The notes under the pieces were generated by a model that made no database searches, was not told the origin of the DNA, and saw nothing but the letters and a program-made list of their open reading frames with translations. The translations under genes were made by a program, and so were the position numbers. Below, in pieces: positions 6,778 through 14,141 of a DNA stretch of 40,402 nt. The DNA lies in the IMG/VR virus record IMGVR_UViG_3300043399_000267, positions 1 through 40,402 of that record. One strand, written 5' to 3'. This DNA comes from a virus. Each line of letters opens with the position of its first letter. The stretch's first letter is position 1.

Positions 6778-7539
6778 ATGCCGAAGCGATTCACCGACAC
6801 GGAAAAATGGAAAAAGCCCTTCATAAGGGGCTTGAAAGCCCCTTACAAACTCCTTTGGCTTTACATCTGCGATGATTGCGACCATGCCGGCGTGTGGCAA
6901 GTTGATCTTGAAGTTGCCCAATTACGCATTGGCGAAAAGATTAACGAAGCGGACGCGATCCGGGTTTTTGGCGACAAGATCCGCGTTTTTGAAGCCGGGT
7001 CGAAATGGTTTATTCCTTCATTCATCGATTTTCAGTACCCGACCGGGTTGAACCCGGCCAACAAGGCACATGCCGGCGTCATCCAAATTTTGAAAAAATA
7101 CAAATTGGATGAAGCCCCTTCCAAGCCCCTTGAATGCCCCTTGCAAGGGGCCAAGGATAAGGATATGGATATGGTTATGGATAAGGATATGGAAATGGAT
7201 ACGGAAACGGATAAGGAAAAGCCACGCGCAAAAATTGAAATTGTCAACCCGTTTGGCGAAGCCGGCCGGCACATGTGGCAAGCCTGGAAGACTTACAAGC
7301 GGGACGAACACCGCAAGACCTACAAAAGCGAAAAGACGGAACAACAAGCAATCCAAAGCCTTTACGAAATGGCCGGCGGTAACCTTGAAACGGCTTCGAA
7401 AATCATTTCCCAATCCATCGCCAACCAATGGCAAGGATTGTTCCCCCTTAAAAATTTAAGCAATGGAAAACAACAACCAGGTTCAAACCTTCGCGCCGAT
7501 GTTCAAGCGGAATTTGATCGCCGCTTTGCAAGCCGGTGA
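6778..7539 (+). CDS. Replication initiation-like protein
   Basis: A 253-residue protein beginning MPKRFTDTEKWKKPF, then a winged-helix-like domain (about 15-90: GLKAPYKLLWLYICDDCDHA). An acidic linker (about 125-150) is built from Lys-Asp-Met-Asp units. The C-terminal domain (about 160-220: MWQAWKTYKRDEHRKTYKS) resembles the DnaD/DnaT-like helicase-loading part of phage replisome organisers. The ATG at 6778 was chosen because the N terminus fits there and upstream sequence is leader. The last 77 bases overlap the next gene in another frame. Role in replication initiation is inferred from architecture and position. Confidence 0.75.
   Translation: MPKRFTDTEKWKKPFIRGLKAPYKLLWLYICDDCDHAGVWQVDLEVAQLRIGEKINEADAIRVFGDKIRVFEAGSKWFIPSFIDFQYPTGLNPANKAHAGVIQILKKYKLDEAPSKPLECPLQGAKDKDMDMVMDKDMEMDTETDKEKPRAKIEIVNPFGEAGRHMWQAWKTYKRDEHRKTYKSEKTEQQAIQSLYEMAGGNLETASKIISQSIANQWQGLFPLKNLSNGKQQPGSNLRADVQAEFDRRFASR
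7156..7222 (+). repeat. Degenerate GATATG-type tandem repeat in the replication gene
   Basis: The linker of the replication protein is encoded by imperfect six-base units (AAGGATATGGAT and variants), producing alternating Asp, Met, Lys and Glu. Such repeats can change length by slippage while staying in frame. Confidence 0.6.
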
Positions 7540-8083
7540 TCGCCGTGAAATCAGTTTGGCGATCCGGGAATATAAACTTCCCGACGGCCGGGCCAATTAC
7601 CCCGCCCTTTTCAAGATCCCCACGGGCGAAAGATTGCCCGCAATGGCGGCACATGACATCCGCCAAACAAGTATGATGGTGACGGCCGGGATCACCCTTG
7701 CTATGGAATCGATGAACCTTTCCCGCCCTATGAACGCGGCGCAAATCATGGACCTTGCCGACGCGGTGATTGAAACGGCGGGGGAAGACAACCTTTCCTT
7801 CGAAGACATGATGATTTTTCTTCAAAAGATGACCCGGGGCGAATATGGGCCACTTTACGAAAGTATGGACATCCCAAAGTTTATGGAAAAGTTCGAAACG
7901 TACCGGCAAGACCGGCACGAATCGTACATGCGGATGCGGGAAGAAATGGACGCCCAATTCAAAGCGTTGCCGGTAAGTGAACGTTTTTCCGAAATGTACC
8001 CGGACGAAGAAGTCCGCAAGCACAAAGAAGCCCATATCGGACACATCATTGCCAGGGCGCAACAAAACCCCGAATCAAAATGA
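7463..8083 (+). CDS. Hypothetical early protein next to the replication gene
   Basis: A largely helical 206-residue protein. The middle (TAGITLAMESMNLSRPMN, then AQIMDLADAVIETA) and the C-terminal helix (MDIPKFMEKFETYRQDRHE) resemble conserved hypothetical proteins seen beside replication genes of Bacteroidota phages and mobile elements. I cannot assign a function. It starts inside the previous gene (77-base overlap in another frame), and its stop overlaps the zinc-ribbon start as ATGA, so it is translationally coupled on both sides. A helicase-loader or accessory replication role is possible. Confidence 0.75.
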   Translation: MENNNQVQTFAPMFKRNLIAALQAGDRREISLAIREYKLPDGRANYPALFKIPTGERLPAMAAHDIRQTSMMVTAGITLAMESMNLSRPMNAAQIMDLADAVIETAGEDNLSFEDMMIFLQKMTRGEYGPLYESMDIPKFMEKFETYRQDRHESYMRMREEMDAQFKALPVSERFSEMYPDEEVRKHKEAHIGHIIARAQQNPESK

Positions 8084-8235
8084 AAACGGTCACTAAATGG
8101 CTAAAATGCGAAGGGTGCCGAAAGTTGTTCACCCAAACCTTTTTCAAGAACACGAAGCCGGAAGGCCGTTGTCCGAATTGCGGAAAGATTGCCCGCCCGG
8201 GGCATACATTATCCCCGAAGACGTCACCGGCGTAA
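8080..8235 (+). CDS. Small zinc-ribbon protein
   Basis: A 51-residue protein coupled to the previous gene by ATGA overlap. Cys10-x-x-Cys13 (KCEGC) and Cys31-x-x-Cys34 (RCPNCGK) form a clear zinc-ribbon pair. After the second pair the zero-frame tail (HTLSPKTSPA) looks unstructured. At 8196-8202 the frame crosses C CCG GGG, which fits the X XXY YYZ pattern for -1 frameshifting. A shift there would join the zinc ribbon to a plausible beta domain ending at 8369, giving a 96-residue protein. Short stand-alone form and fusion are both possible. Confidence 0.65.
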   Translation: MKTVTKWLKCEGCRKLFTQTFFKNTKPEGRCPNCGKIARPGHTLSPKTSPA

Positions 8236-8369
8236 AGGGCCGCCAATACGCCCGGCGCGGCGACGTCGTGAAGATCGTGTCGGATCATGACAATGTGTTG
8301 ATCGTCGAAAACATAGAAACCGGGGAACGGTTCCCCGTACAAACTGAAAAATTGAAAAATGAAAGGTGA
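8097..8369 (+). CDS. Small beta-rich domain, possibly a frameshift extension of the zinc ribbon
   Basis: This frame is open from 8097, but only its second half looks like protein: about residues 36-87 (AYIIPEDVTGVKGRQY, RRGDVVKIVSDHDN, ENIETGERFPVQTEKL) resemble a small SH3/KOW-like beta barrel. The first 35 residues are overprinted on the zinc-ribbon frame. The natural junction is at 8202, after the slippery heptamer. If it is translated independently it must start at 8097 or 8106. The stop overlaps the next gene by 11 bases. Confidence 0.5.
   Translation: MAKMRRVPKVVHPNLFQEHEAGRPLSELRKDCPPGAYIIPEDVTGVKGRQYARRGDVVKIVSDHDNVLIVENIETGERFPVQTEKLKNER
8196..8202 (+). promoter_or_regulatory. Candidate -1 slippery heptamer C CCG GGG
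   Basis: In the zinc-ribbon frame the codons are CGC CCG GGG, so both tRNAs could re-pair one base back (CCC, GGG). Slippage continues into the open frame at 8202-8369. No strong downstream stem-loop was found within ten bases, so efficiency is uncertain. Confidence 0.4.
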
Positions 8370-8739
8370 AAGCGACATCGTAAGTGGATTGCAAGCAATG
8401 AAGCGGGCTTTTGATCATTGGGATAGTTTCATCCGGGAACGTCCTGGAAGCCTTGCCGAAAGGATGTTCGGCGGGTATTGCAAAAGGTTGGCATGGATCG
8501 CCAACGACTTGATCACGTGCCCACATTTCCCGCAAGTGGTCCGGGACGGGATCCGGAAGGAATGGACGGCGGATCCGTTTATGACAATGGCCATTGCCGA
8601 AAAAGCGGCCCTTCTTCCCCCGGACCAACGGGACATCATTGAAACCGTCATTGATCGATTGATCACCGGCGAACGCTTGCAAATCGAACTTAAACCCGAA
8701 GCACATGAACCGGAAGCCGTGGACGCCGACGCGCAATAA
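8359..8739 (+). CDS. Hypothetical helical early protein
   Basis: A 126-residue, mainly helical protein (GLQAMKRAFDHWDSFIRE, AIAEKAALLPPDQRDIIETV) with an acidic C terminus. I do not recognise a family. It overlaps the previous frame by 11 bases and the DUF1064-type nuclease by 35 bases, so it belongs to the same tightly packed early operon. Function unknown. Confidence 0.72.
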   Translation: MKGESDIVSGLQAMKRAFDHWDSFIRERPGSLAERMFGGYCKRLAWIANDLITCPHFPQVVRDGIRKEWTADPFMTMAIAEKAALLPPDQRDIIETVIDRLITGERLQIELKPEAHEPEAVDADAQ

Positions 8740-9049
8740 ATACGGGGCCAAAACATCCGTTTACAAAGATTACCGGTACGATTCCAACATGGAAGCCAAG
8801 TACGCGGAACAATTGGATTGGCGGATCGCGGCCGGGGAAATCGCGGAAGTCAAGCGGCAACACAAGTTGTCCTTGGACGTCAACGGCCACCACATCGCCA
8901 ATTATTACGTCGATTTCCGGGTGACGTACCCGGACGGCCGGGAAGAATTTCACGAAGTGAAGGGCTTTCCCACGGCCGAATGGCAATTGAAGTGGAAGTT
9001 GGCGCAATCGATATACGGGAAGGAAAATTTTGTTTTAATCACCAAGTAA
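8705..9049 (+). CDS. DUF1064-family endonuclease-like protein
   Basis: The 114-residue protein has the hallmarks of DUF1064: KYGAKT near the start, Glu30 in SNMEAKYAEQ, a GEIAEVKRQ strand, Asp70 in YYVDFRVTY and Glu84-Val-Lys86 in HEVKGF. These form a PD-(D/E)XK-type active site like that of T7 endonuclease I-related proteins. Members occur in phage replication regions and are thought to cut branched DNA, a role that would suit the RecT/exonuclease pathway. Catalytic residues are intact. Activity is inferred from the family. Confidence 0.82.
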   Translation: MNRKPWTPTRNKYGAKTSVYKDYRYDSNMEAKYAEQLDWRIAAGEIAEVKRQHKLSLDVNGHHIANYYVDFRVTYPDGREEFHEVKGFPTAEWQLKWKLAQSIYGKENFVLITK

Positions 9050-9060
9050 ATACAAAGCAC

Positions 9061-9288
9061 ATGGCACAACAAACGGCGGTTGATTTTTTGGTTCAAGACT
9101 TTAAGAAACTAACTGAACATTTATGGTGTGATACTACAACTGCAATATTGATTGCGGCGACTGTAAAGAAAGCTCAAAAAATGGAGAAAGAGCAGATGGC
9201 AAATTTTGCAAACGAATATGCGGATGCTGTAATGGGCGGATGTATGAAAAGAGCAGAACAATATTACAACGAAACATTTAACCAATAA
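9061..9288 (+). CDS. Small hypothetical protein of foreign codon usage
   Basis: This 75-residue helical protein (VKKAQKMEKEQMANFANEYA) belongs to a type of short hypothetical common in Bacteroidota phages; I know no function. Its base composition stands out: it uses ACT, CTA, TTA, GAG and CAG codons that neighbours nearly avoid. This suggests recent acquisition. It starts at the first ATG, 12 bases after the preceding stop. Confidence 0.75.
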   Translation: MAQQTAVDFLVQDFKKLTEHLWCDTTTAILIAATVKKAQKMEKEQMANFANEYADAVMGGCMKRAEQYYNETFNQ

Positions 9289-9299
9289 ACCAAAAACAA

Positions 9300-9572
9300 A
9301 TGGCAACAAACATCGGCGTCAAGTTGGACGTCACGAAGATTGACAAAAACCGGCTTTTCATCGGCGAAAAAGGCGTTTACCTTGACGCAACAATCATCAT
9401 GCGGGACGAACCCGACGAATACGGGTACAATGGATTGATTGTCCAAAACGTCACGGAACAAGAACGCAACGCGGGCGTCAAGGGCGCGATCCTTGGGAAC
9501 GTCCGGTTCATCGTCAAGAAGGAAAAAACCGAAGCCGAAAAGGCCGAAAAATTGAACGATTTACCATTTTAA
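9300..9572 (+). CDS. Single-stranded DNA-binding-like protein
   Basis: A 90-residue beta-rich protein (RLFIGEKGVYLDATIIM, GYNGLIVQNV, AILGNVRFIVKKE) followed by a charged tail ending in NDLPF. The terminal Leu-Pro-Phe preceded by an acidic residue resembles the protein-interaction tip of bacterial SSB (DDxPF). The body is shorter than a standard SSB OD fold. It lies in the early DNA-metabolism operon, which supports ssDNA binding alongside RecT. The assignment is by pattern and context, not catalytic motif. Confidence 0.65.
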   Translation: MATNIGVKLDVTKIDKNRLFIGEKGVYLDATIIMRDEPDEYGYNGLIVQNVTEQERNAGVKGAILGNVRFIVKKEKTEAEKAEKLNDLPF

Positions 9573-9619
9573 TCCAAAACCAAAGCGGGGGACGGCGCAA
9601 TCACCGAACGCAACACGCA

Positions 9620-10033
9620 ATGAGCCGATTTTTTATGCCGGAATTATCCAAAGGCGAAAGATTGTCCATCCTTCAAAACAATGCGGACAAGATCGAACAA
9701 ACAACGTACTTGAAGCCGTTGACGGAAGACGAATTGAACGAACGACGCGAAGCGTTGACCGACAATTGTATCAAGTTGGGCGACTTGGAAGAAGAAAAGG
9801 CCAACATCGTTGCCGACTTAAAGGCAAAAATGGATCCGTTGAAAGCCGTCAACAAGGAATTGTTGTGGGAATTGCGGGTCAAACAAGCCAAAGTTGACGG
9901 AACGTTGTTCCACATGGCAAATCACGACGATAACATGATGGAAACTTACGACCACAACGGCGAATTGGTGTCAACCCGTCGTCTTCGCCCGGATGAAAAG
10001 CAAACCCGTATCCCCTTAAACATCGCCAAATAA
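9620..10033 (+). CDS. Hypothetical coiled-coil protein
   Basis: A 137-residue protein with a central coiled coil (about 45-95: LGDLEEEKANIVADLKAKM) and a C-terminal strand-rich segment (NGELVSTRRLRPDEKQTR). Conserved hypotheticals of this shape are frequent in the early regions of Bacteroidota phages. Function unknown. It lies in an operon with the SSB-like gene upstream and the 239-residue unknown downstream. Confidence 0.72.
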   Translation: MSRFFMPELSKGERLSILQNNADKIEQTTYLKPLTEDELNERREALTDNCIKLGDLEEEKANIVADLKAKMDPLKAVNKELLWELRVKQAKVDGTLFHMANHDDNMMETYDHNGELVSTRRLRPDEKQTRIPLNIAK

Positions 10034-10043
10034 ACCCCAAAGC

Positions 10044-10763
10044 ATGAAACCGGAAATCAAAATTGAAGTCGGTCAAGGAAACACCTTGACAATACTTGAA
10101 GGCAAAGCCCTTGATCCCAAGTACCCCGAAAGGATCAACCTATCGGGCAACATTCATTCCGTCGCAAACTTCTTGGCCAAGCGGCACAATTTAGGCCAAG
10201 GGGTCGGGCTTCAAATGGTGGACGCGGAACGCGCCGTCGTGATCGTGGACGAAAGCAAGATGCAAATTGCCCTTTCCCTTGACCCGGAAAACCCGTTCGG
10301 TACAAAAGTGACCGGGACGTTGGAAATGGCCCCGGAAATCCAACAATTCGGCATCAACACGGCCAAACAATATTCCCGGGAAGAATTTGTCAAGTTGCTT
10401 CGCTTCAACCGTCGGTTTTTCGCAAGCGATCACGAAAAGTTGTTGTTGGCATACCAAAAATTGCAAATCCGAACGGCAAGCGAAATTTCGCAAGAGAGTG
10501 ACACCAGGGGCAACAAAGGCATGAATTACCAAAAGTTCGTCAATAGTGACGGCATCCCGGAAGACTTCATCCTTCGCGTCCCCGTGTTCAAGGGCTTCCC
10601 CGAATTTACCTTCCGGGTTGAAATTTGTTTGGATACCACGGACGCAAGTGTCCGGTTTTGGTTGGAATCGGTCGAACTTCATGAATTGATCCAATCCAAG
10701 GTGAAGGAAATCTTGGCCGAAGAATTGAAAGCGTGCGAAGATTTTGTCATCATCCACATTTAA
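10044..10763 (+). CDS. Hypothetical early protein (DUF2303-like architecture possible)
   Basis: A 239-residue protein of mixed alpha/beta character: an N-terminal strand segment (IKIEVGQGNTLTILEG), a central helical part (YSREEFVKLLRFNRRFF, HEKLLLAYQKLQ) and a C-terminal beta segment (ILRVPVFKGFPEFTFRVEI). The arrangement is reminiscent of DUF2303 proteins found near phage recombination genes, but I cannot confirm it. It is the last gene before a GC-rich hairpin (10770-10789) that probably ends the early operon. Confidence 0.7.
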   Translation: MKPEIKIEVGQGNTLTILEGKALDPKYPERINLSGNIHSVANFLAKRHNLGQGVGLQMVDAERAVVIVDESKMQIALSLDPENPFGTKVTGTLEMAPEIQQFGINTAKQYSREEFVKLLRFNRRFFASDHEKLLLAYQKLQIRTASEISQESDTRGNKGMNYQKFVNSDGIPEDFILRVPVFKGFPEFTFRVEICLDTTDASVRFWLESVELHELIQSKVKEILAEELKACEDFVIIHI

Positions 10764-10769
10764 TAAAAC

Positions 10770-10789
10770 GGGCCGGGTAATTCCGGCCC
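10770..10789 (+). terminator. GC-rich hairpin at the end of the early operon
   Basis: GGGCCGG (10770-10776) pairs with CCGGCCC (10783-10789) around a GTAATT loop. No long T-tract follows (TTATCATCC), so it is either a weak terminator or an mRNA-stabilising hairpin. Confidence 0.55.
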
Positions 10790-10816
10790 TTATCATCCCC
10801 CCAACAAATAATTTCC

Positions 10817-11341
10817 ATGAACAACAACATTGTCACCATCAAGAAGGGCACACATGCCCCGCTTCGCTTTCCGAAATTTGTAAAACGGGAAGACCCCCTT
10901 CGGTTTCGCGTCATGTTCACCCCGTCTTGCCGGTACACCCTGGACAACGGCGATCAAAACGACGTGAACAAATTATTCGGGATCGGGTATTATCCTTGGC
11001 ACCGCGTCAATTCCGTTCGGTTCGGATGGCGGTACGACCCCAAAGTGGATATGATTGAAATCTTGTGTTACTTCCGGGCCAAAGGTAAAATCAAATTTTT
11101 CCCGATGTGTTTTGTGAAATGCGATCATTGGTATCAAATGGAAATATACCGAACCGAATTTGGTTTAGAAACTTACAAGTTCACTATTGATGGCGGGAAC
11201 ATTCCCGGGCATGGTCAATACTACTTTACAAAGTCATTTTTGTTCCGGCCGTCCCCACGGTTTGGGTACCTTTTGCGCCCGTATTTTGGCGGGAATCAAA
11301 CGGCCCCCCATGACATGACAATCCACATGGAACGCCTTTAA
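10817..11341 (+). CDS. Hypothetical beta-rich protein, widespread Bacteroidota type
   Basis: A 174-residue protein with features of a hypothetical family seen across Bacteroidota: DVNKLFGIGYYPWHRVNS, SVRFGWRYDP, and an alternating strand pattern that suggests a jelly-roll or lectin-like fold. It has no signal peptide. It stands between the early operon hairpin and the terminase genes, a common place for accessory genes. Possible roles include host conversion or phage-host interaction, but no function can be claimed. Confidence 0.7.
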   Translation: MNNNIVTIKKGTHAPLRFPKFVKREDPLRFRVMFTPSCRYTLDNGDQNDVNKLFGIGYYPWHRVNSVRFGWRYDPKVDMIEILCYFRAKGKIKFFPMCFVKCDHWYQMEIYRTEFGLETYKFTIDGGNIPGHGQYYFTKSFLFRPSPRFGYLLRPYFGGNQTAPHDMTIHMERL

Positions 11342-11363
11342 AACAAAGTTTGAAAAGATATAC

Positions 11364-11371
11364 TAATTTTA
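11364..11371 (+). promoter_or_regulatory. Promoter-like element before the terminase genes
   Basis: TAATTTTA within CTAATTTTAG, 24 bases before the terminase small-subunit ATG. The same CTAATTTTAG lies before the gp36-like gene (14554-14563), and in both cases CAAAGTTT lies upstream (at slightly different distances). No TTTG at the expected ~20-base spacing was found, so the promoter call is weak. Confidence 0.3.
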
Positions 11372-11395
11372 GGCAATAAAAACAACGGGAAATCA

Positions 11396-11731
11396 ATGGC
11401 AAGAAAGGCAACCAACCCCCAAAATTTGAAGCCCTTTCCGAAGGGTCAATCCGGGAACCCGAACGGGCGTCCAAAAGGGGTGCCCAACACCGCGACCCGT
11501 CTTCGCCGGATCCTGGAATTGACCAACCAAAAAAAGAACATTGCAAACGGGAAGATTGAAGAATTTACCGTCGCCGAACAAATGGACATGGCTTTGATAA
11601 AAAAAGCGTTGCGCGGCGATGTCGTCGCGTACCGTGAAATCATCGACCGGTTGGAAGGCAAGGCGAAGCAATCCTTGGAAGTCACCGAAAAAACAATCAA
11701 GGTGTTGCACACCGACCCCGACGACGAATGA
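11396..11731 (+). CDS. Terminase small subunit-like protein (DUF5681 motif)
   Basis: A 111-residue protein starting with the DUF5681 signature (PFPKGQSGNPNGRPKGVPN), followed by a helical part (VAYREIIDRLEGKAKQSL). Such proteins precede the large terminase in many phages and are taken as the DNA-recognition subunit of the packaging motor. The stop overlaps the large terminase start as ATGA, which supports a shared complex. Recognition of the packaging site is inferred. Confidence 0.82.
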   Translation: MARKATNPQNLKPFPKGQSGNPNGRPKGVPNTATRLRRILELTNQKKNIANGKIEEFTVAEQMDMALIKKALRGDVVAYREIIDRLEGKAKQSLEVTEKTIKVLHTDPDDE

Positions 11732-13161
11732 TTACCGTTGAATGGCCGTCTTGGCGAAAGTTGATCAATGATAAGTTCATCCCCTTGACCAGGTGCCATG
11801 ACCGGTATGTCATTTTGTACGGGTCCCGGGGTTCGTCAAAATCGGATTACATCGCTAAACAATTGGTTTATAATTGCCTTACCCACCGTTATTTCAAGTG
11901 CATTTTATACCGGCGGAAGTACAACACGATTCAAGAATCATCCTACGAAAATTTAAAGCAAACGATCGAAGCGTTGGGGCTTCAAGCCCTTTTCACGTTC
12001 AAGGTGTCCCCGCTTCAAATCATTTGCGCCAATGGGAACCGGTTTATAGCCAGGGGCGGCGATGACCCGCACGCCTTGAAGTCGATCAAGGATCCGTCGT
12101 GCGTGTGGTATGAAGAAGACATCCCCAACGAAGAAGATTTCGCGACAATATCCTTGACGATCCGATCCGGGAAGGCCGACCGGCTTCAAGAATACTTTTC
12201 CATCAACCCGGAAGTTGAAGGCGACTTCACCGAAAATTGGTTTTGGAAGCGTTTCTTTGAAGGCCGGACCGAATTGGCATACCAAACCAAAACGGCAATC
12301 GAAGTGGAAGGCCGGCGCGTGGAATACGCGGTCACGGTCCATCATTCGGTATATCAAGACAACCGTTGGTTGCCGGACGCGGTAAAGGCCCAAATCGAAG
12401 CGTACAAGTTGACCAACCCTTACTTGTATAGCATATACGCCAAAGGGTTGTGGACCCGCAAGCAAACGGGCGGGAATTTTTACAAGTTGTTCGACCGGGG
12501 CCGGGACACCGGGCCGGTGGAATACAAAAAGGACCTTCCCCTTCACATATCCTTTGACTTCAACGTCAATCCGTACATGACATGCACGATTTGGCAATTA
12601 CAAGGCAAGCACGCCAGGCAAATCGATGAAATCACATTGGGAAGCCCAAAGAACCGGACCGAAGCCGTGTGTCTTGAATTTGTCCGCCGGTACCCTGGGC
12701 ATGACGCGGGAATCTTCGTGTACGGGGACCCGTCCGGGATGCAAGAAGACACCCGCACCGAAAAGGGATACAACGATTACGTCGTGATCCAACGTGCATT
12801 GAAAACGTACCGCCCAACGCTTCGGGTGGCCAAATCCGCGCCCCCGGTCGTCATGCGGGGCAATTGGATCAATTCCGTCTTCGCGGCCAATGTCGGGGGA
12901 ATGAAGATCACCATCGGGGACAATTGCACGAAAACCATTAGCGACTTGATGTACTTGAAAGAAGCGTCGGACGGTACCAAGGCCAAGATCAAGGAAAAGG
13001 ACCCGCAAACCGGCGTGTCATACGAACGGTACGGGCATTGTTCCGACGCGATGGATTACTTGCTTTGTTTCGCCTACATGTCCGAATTTACCCAATACCA
13101 AAAGGGCGGGGCACCCACCAAAATAAGCGTCGGAAAGAACGCCCCGAAGCGGCCATATTAA
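11728..13161 (+). CDS. terL: Terminase large subunit
   Basis: The 477-residue packaging ATPase-nuclease. Walker A is GSRGSSKS (about residues 32-39), Walker B is VWYEED (about 126-131), and the coupling motif is SINP (about 158-161). The nuclease domain shows Asp277 in SFDFNVNP, Asp334 in YGDPSG and the C-terminal acidic pair Asp440/Asp443 in HCSDAMDYLL. All key residues are present and the length is normal. It drives DNA into the procapsid through the portal and cuts the concatemer. The gene order small subunit, large subunit, then portal (after the accessory cassette) is typical. Confidence 0.95.
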   Translation: MITVEWPSWRKLINDKFIPLTRCHDRYVILYGSRGSSKSDYIAKQLVYNCLTHRYFKCILYRRKYNTIQESSYENLKQTIEALGLQALFTFKVSPLQIICANGNRFIARGGDDPHALKSIKDPSCVWYEEDIPNEEDFATISLTIRSGKADRLQEYFSINPEVEGDFTENWFWKRFFEGRTELAYQTKTAIEVEGRRVEYAVTVHHSVYQDNRWLPDAVKAQIEAYKLTNPYLYSIYAKGLWTRKQTGGNFYKLFDRGRDTGPVEYKKDLPLHISFDFNVNPYMTCTIWQLQGKHARQIDEITLGSPKNRTEAVCLEFVRRYPGHDAGIFVYGDPSGMQEDTRTEKGYNDYVVIQRALKTYRPTLRVAKSAPPVVMRGNWINSVFAANVGGMKITIGDNCTKTISDLMYLKEASDGTKAKIKEKDPQTGVSYERYGHCSDAMDYLLCFAYMSEFTQYQKGGAPTKISVGKNAPKRPY

Positions 13162-13195
13162 GCCCCAAAAAAAAGTTTGAAAAAAAGTTTACGAT

Positions 13196-13229
13196 TTTGT
13201 TCGTAGTACAAAACATTGTACTACTTTTA
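13196..13229 (+). promoter_or_regulatory. Promoter of the accessory cassette
   Basis: TTTG (13196-13199), 22 bases, then TACTTTTA (13222-13229). A 27-base block (13204-13230) matches 40265-40291 with four differences, all transitions, and contains an operator-like dyad. Expected start of transcription is near 13235, about 35 bases before the first gene. Confidence 0.6.
13206..13221. promoter_or_regulatory. Candidate operator GTACAAAACATTGTAC
   Basis: A perfect dyad: GTACAA and TTGTAC separated by AACA, placed between the -33 and -7 boxes, where a bound repressor would block RNA polymerase. Its core ACAA-N4-TTGT matches the site at the repressor promoter (2213-2224). Confidence 0.5.
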
Positions 13230-13269
13230 TGATGTCAACGAAACACAACAACACAAAAAACACACTATC

Positions 13270-13497
13270 ATGACAACGATTCAGATTGCAAAACAGAAAG
13301 CCCTTACCCTTCGCGAAAATTCAATGATTCGTTTAAACGCTGATTCTAAATCTTTGTGGGTTTACAATGTACGCGGAAGATTGATGATTGGCTATCCGGT
13401 TTCCGAACCCGTTCCGGAACTTATGGACGATTCTAAAAAAAGATATGAAATGCGCGATTCAAAAGGGCAAATAACCAATATCGTGCAATTTTTATGA
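13270..13497 (+). CDS. Small hypothetical protein of the accessory cassette
   Basis: A 75-residue protein, mostly beta-like (SKSLWVYNVRGRLMIGYPV), no recognised family. The ATG at 13270 was chosen; an in-frame TTG at 13216 lies inside the promoter. Codon use differs from the phage average (CAG, TCT, AGA present), suggesting acquisition from elsewhere. First gene of a four-gene unit with its own promoter and terminator. Confidence 0.7.
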   Translation: MTTIQIAKQKALTLRENSMIRLNADSKSLWVYNVRGRLMIGYPVSEPVPELMDDSKKRYEMRDSKGQITNIVQFL

Positions 13498-13561
13498 CAC
13501 CCTACCGGGGCGCGACGGGACACGCGCAACTTTCATCCCATCACACAAAAAACCCCAAGCC

Positions 13562-13834
13562 ATGCACGTAAAAATCGTCGCTTCAGCCAAAACCAATGCC
13601 GAAATCAAAAGCTTTGAAAACATTTGCGGCCCCGGTGTTTTGAGAAACCCCGACGGGTCGGCCTATTATTCATTCGAATATCAAACCAAGCGGGAAGCGA
13701 TCCAATGGTTGATCGGCCGCGCCCAATGTTTGGCGTTCAATTCGATTGAATTGGCCGAAATGATGGCCGAAATCAAAAAATACGGCCGTTTGACCGTCGA
13801 TGCCATCACGGTCCGGATTGAGCGCAACAAGTAA
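13562..13834 (+). CDS. Hypothetical accessory-cassette protein
   Basis: A 90-residue protein (MHVKIVASAKTNAEI, KREAIQWLIGRAQCLAF). Alternating strands and helices suggest a compact alpha/beta fold. I do not recognise a family. Codon use is phage-typical, unlike the gene before it. It is part of the unit transcribed from 13196-13229. Confidence 0.7.
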   Translation: MHVKIVASAKTNAEIKSFENICGPGVLRNPDGSAYYSFEYQTKREAIQWLIGRAQCLAFNSIELAEMMAEIKKYGRLTVDAITVRIERNK

Positions 13835-13861
13835 ACCATCAACCAATAAACCCCCGAACAA

Positions 13862-14137
13862 ATGGAAACGATTCACATTGCCTTGACCGTTCTTTTCGTT
13901 GTCATGACCTTTTTATTTGCCGTGTTTATCTTCAACCGGGAAGTTCGAAACGGGATCATCATGGAAGACTTCCGGGAAGACTTCAAGGAACATGAAAAAT
14001 CCATAAGATCATGCACGCCGGCCGACGCCGAAGAATTGATTGACCGTTTTTACAAGAAGTGGGAACCATACGTCCCTTACTTCACCCTTGTCGATCATAC
14101 CCACATACTTTACCAATCCATCATTTCCAAAAATTGA
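13862..14137 (+). CDS. Small membrane-anchored hypothetical protein
   Basis: A 91-residue protein with one N-terminal membrane segment (about residues 5-25: IALTVLFVVMTFLFAVFIF) and a hydrophilic, charged cytoplasmic or periplasmic part (about 26-91) containing a short helix (TPADAEELIDRFYKKW). The hydrophobic stretch lacks a clear cleavage site, so an anchor is more likely than a signal peptide. In an independently regulated cassette, a membrane protein could serve superinfection exclusion or host conversion, but nothing in the sequence proves that. Confidence 0.7.
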   Translation: METIHIALTVLFVVMTFLFAVFIFNREVRNGIIMEDFREDFKEHEKSIRSCTPADAEELIDRFYKKWEPYVPYFTLVDHTHILYQSIISKN

Positions 14138-14141
14138 AGCC

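Noticed and set aside
7156-7222. Iteron-type origin in the replication gene
   Set aside because: Six-base units are too short and degenerate; protein-level acidic linker explains them better.
10191-10796. 201-codon minus-strand frame
   Set aside because: Lies wholly over a convincing plus-strand gene, no promoter; open because the codon bias avoids antisense stops.
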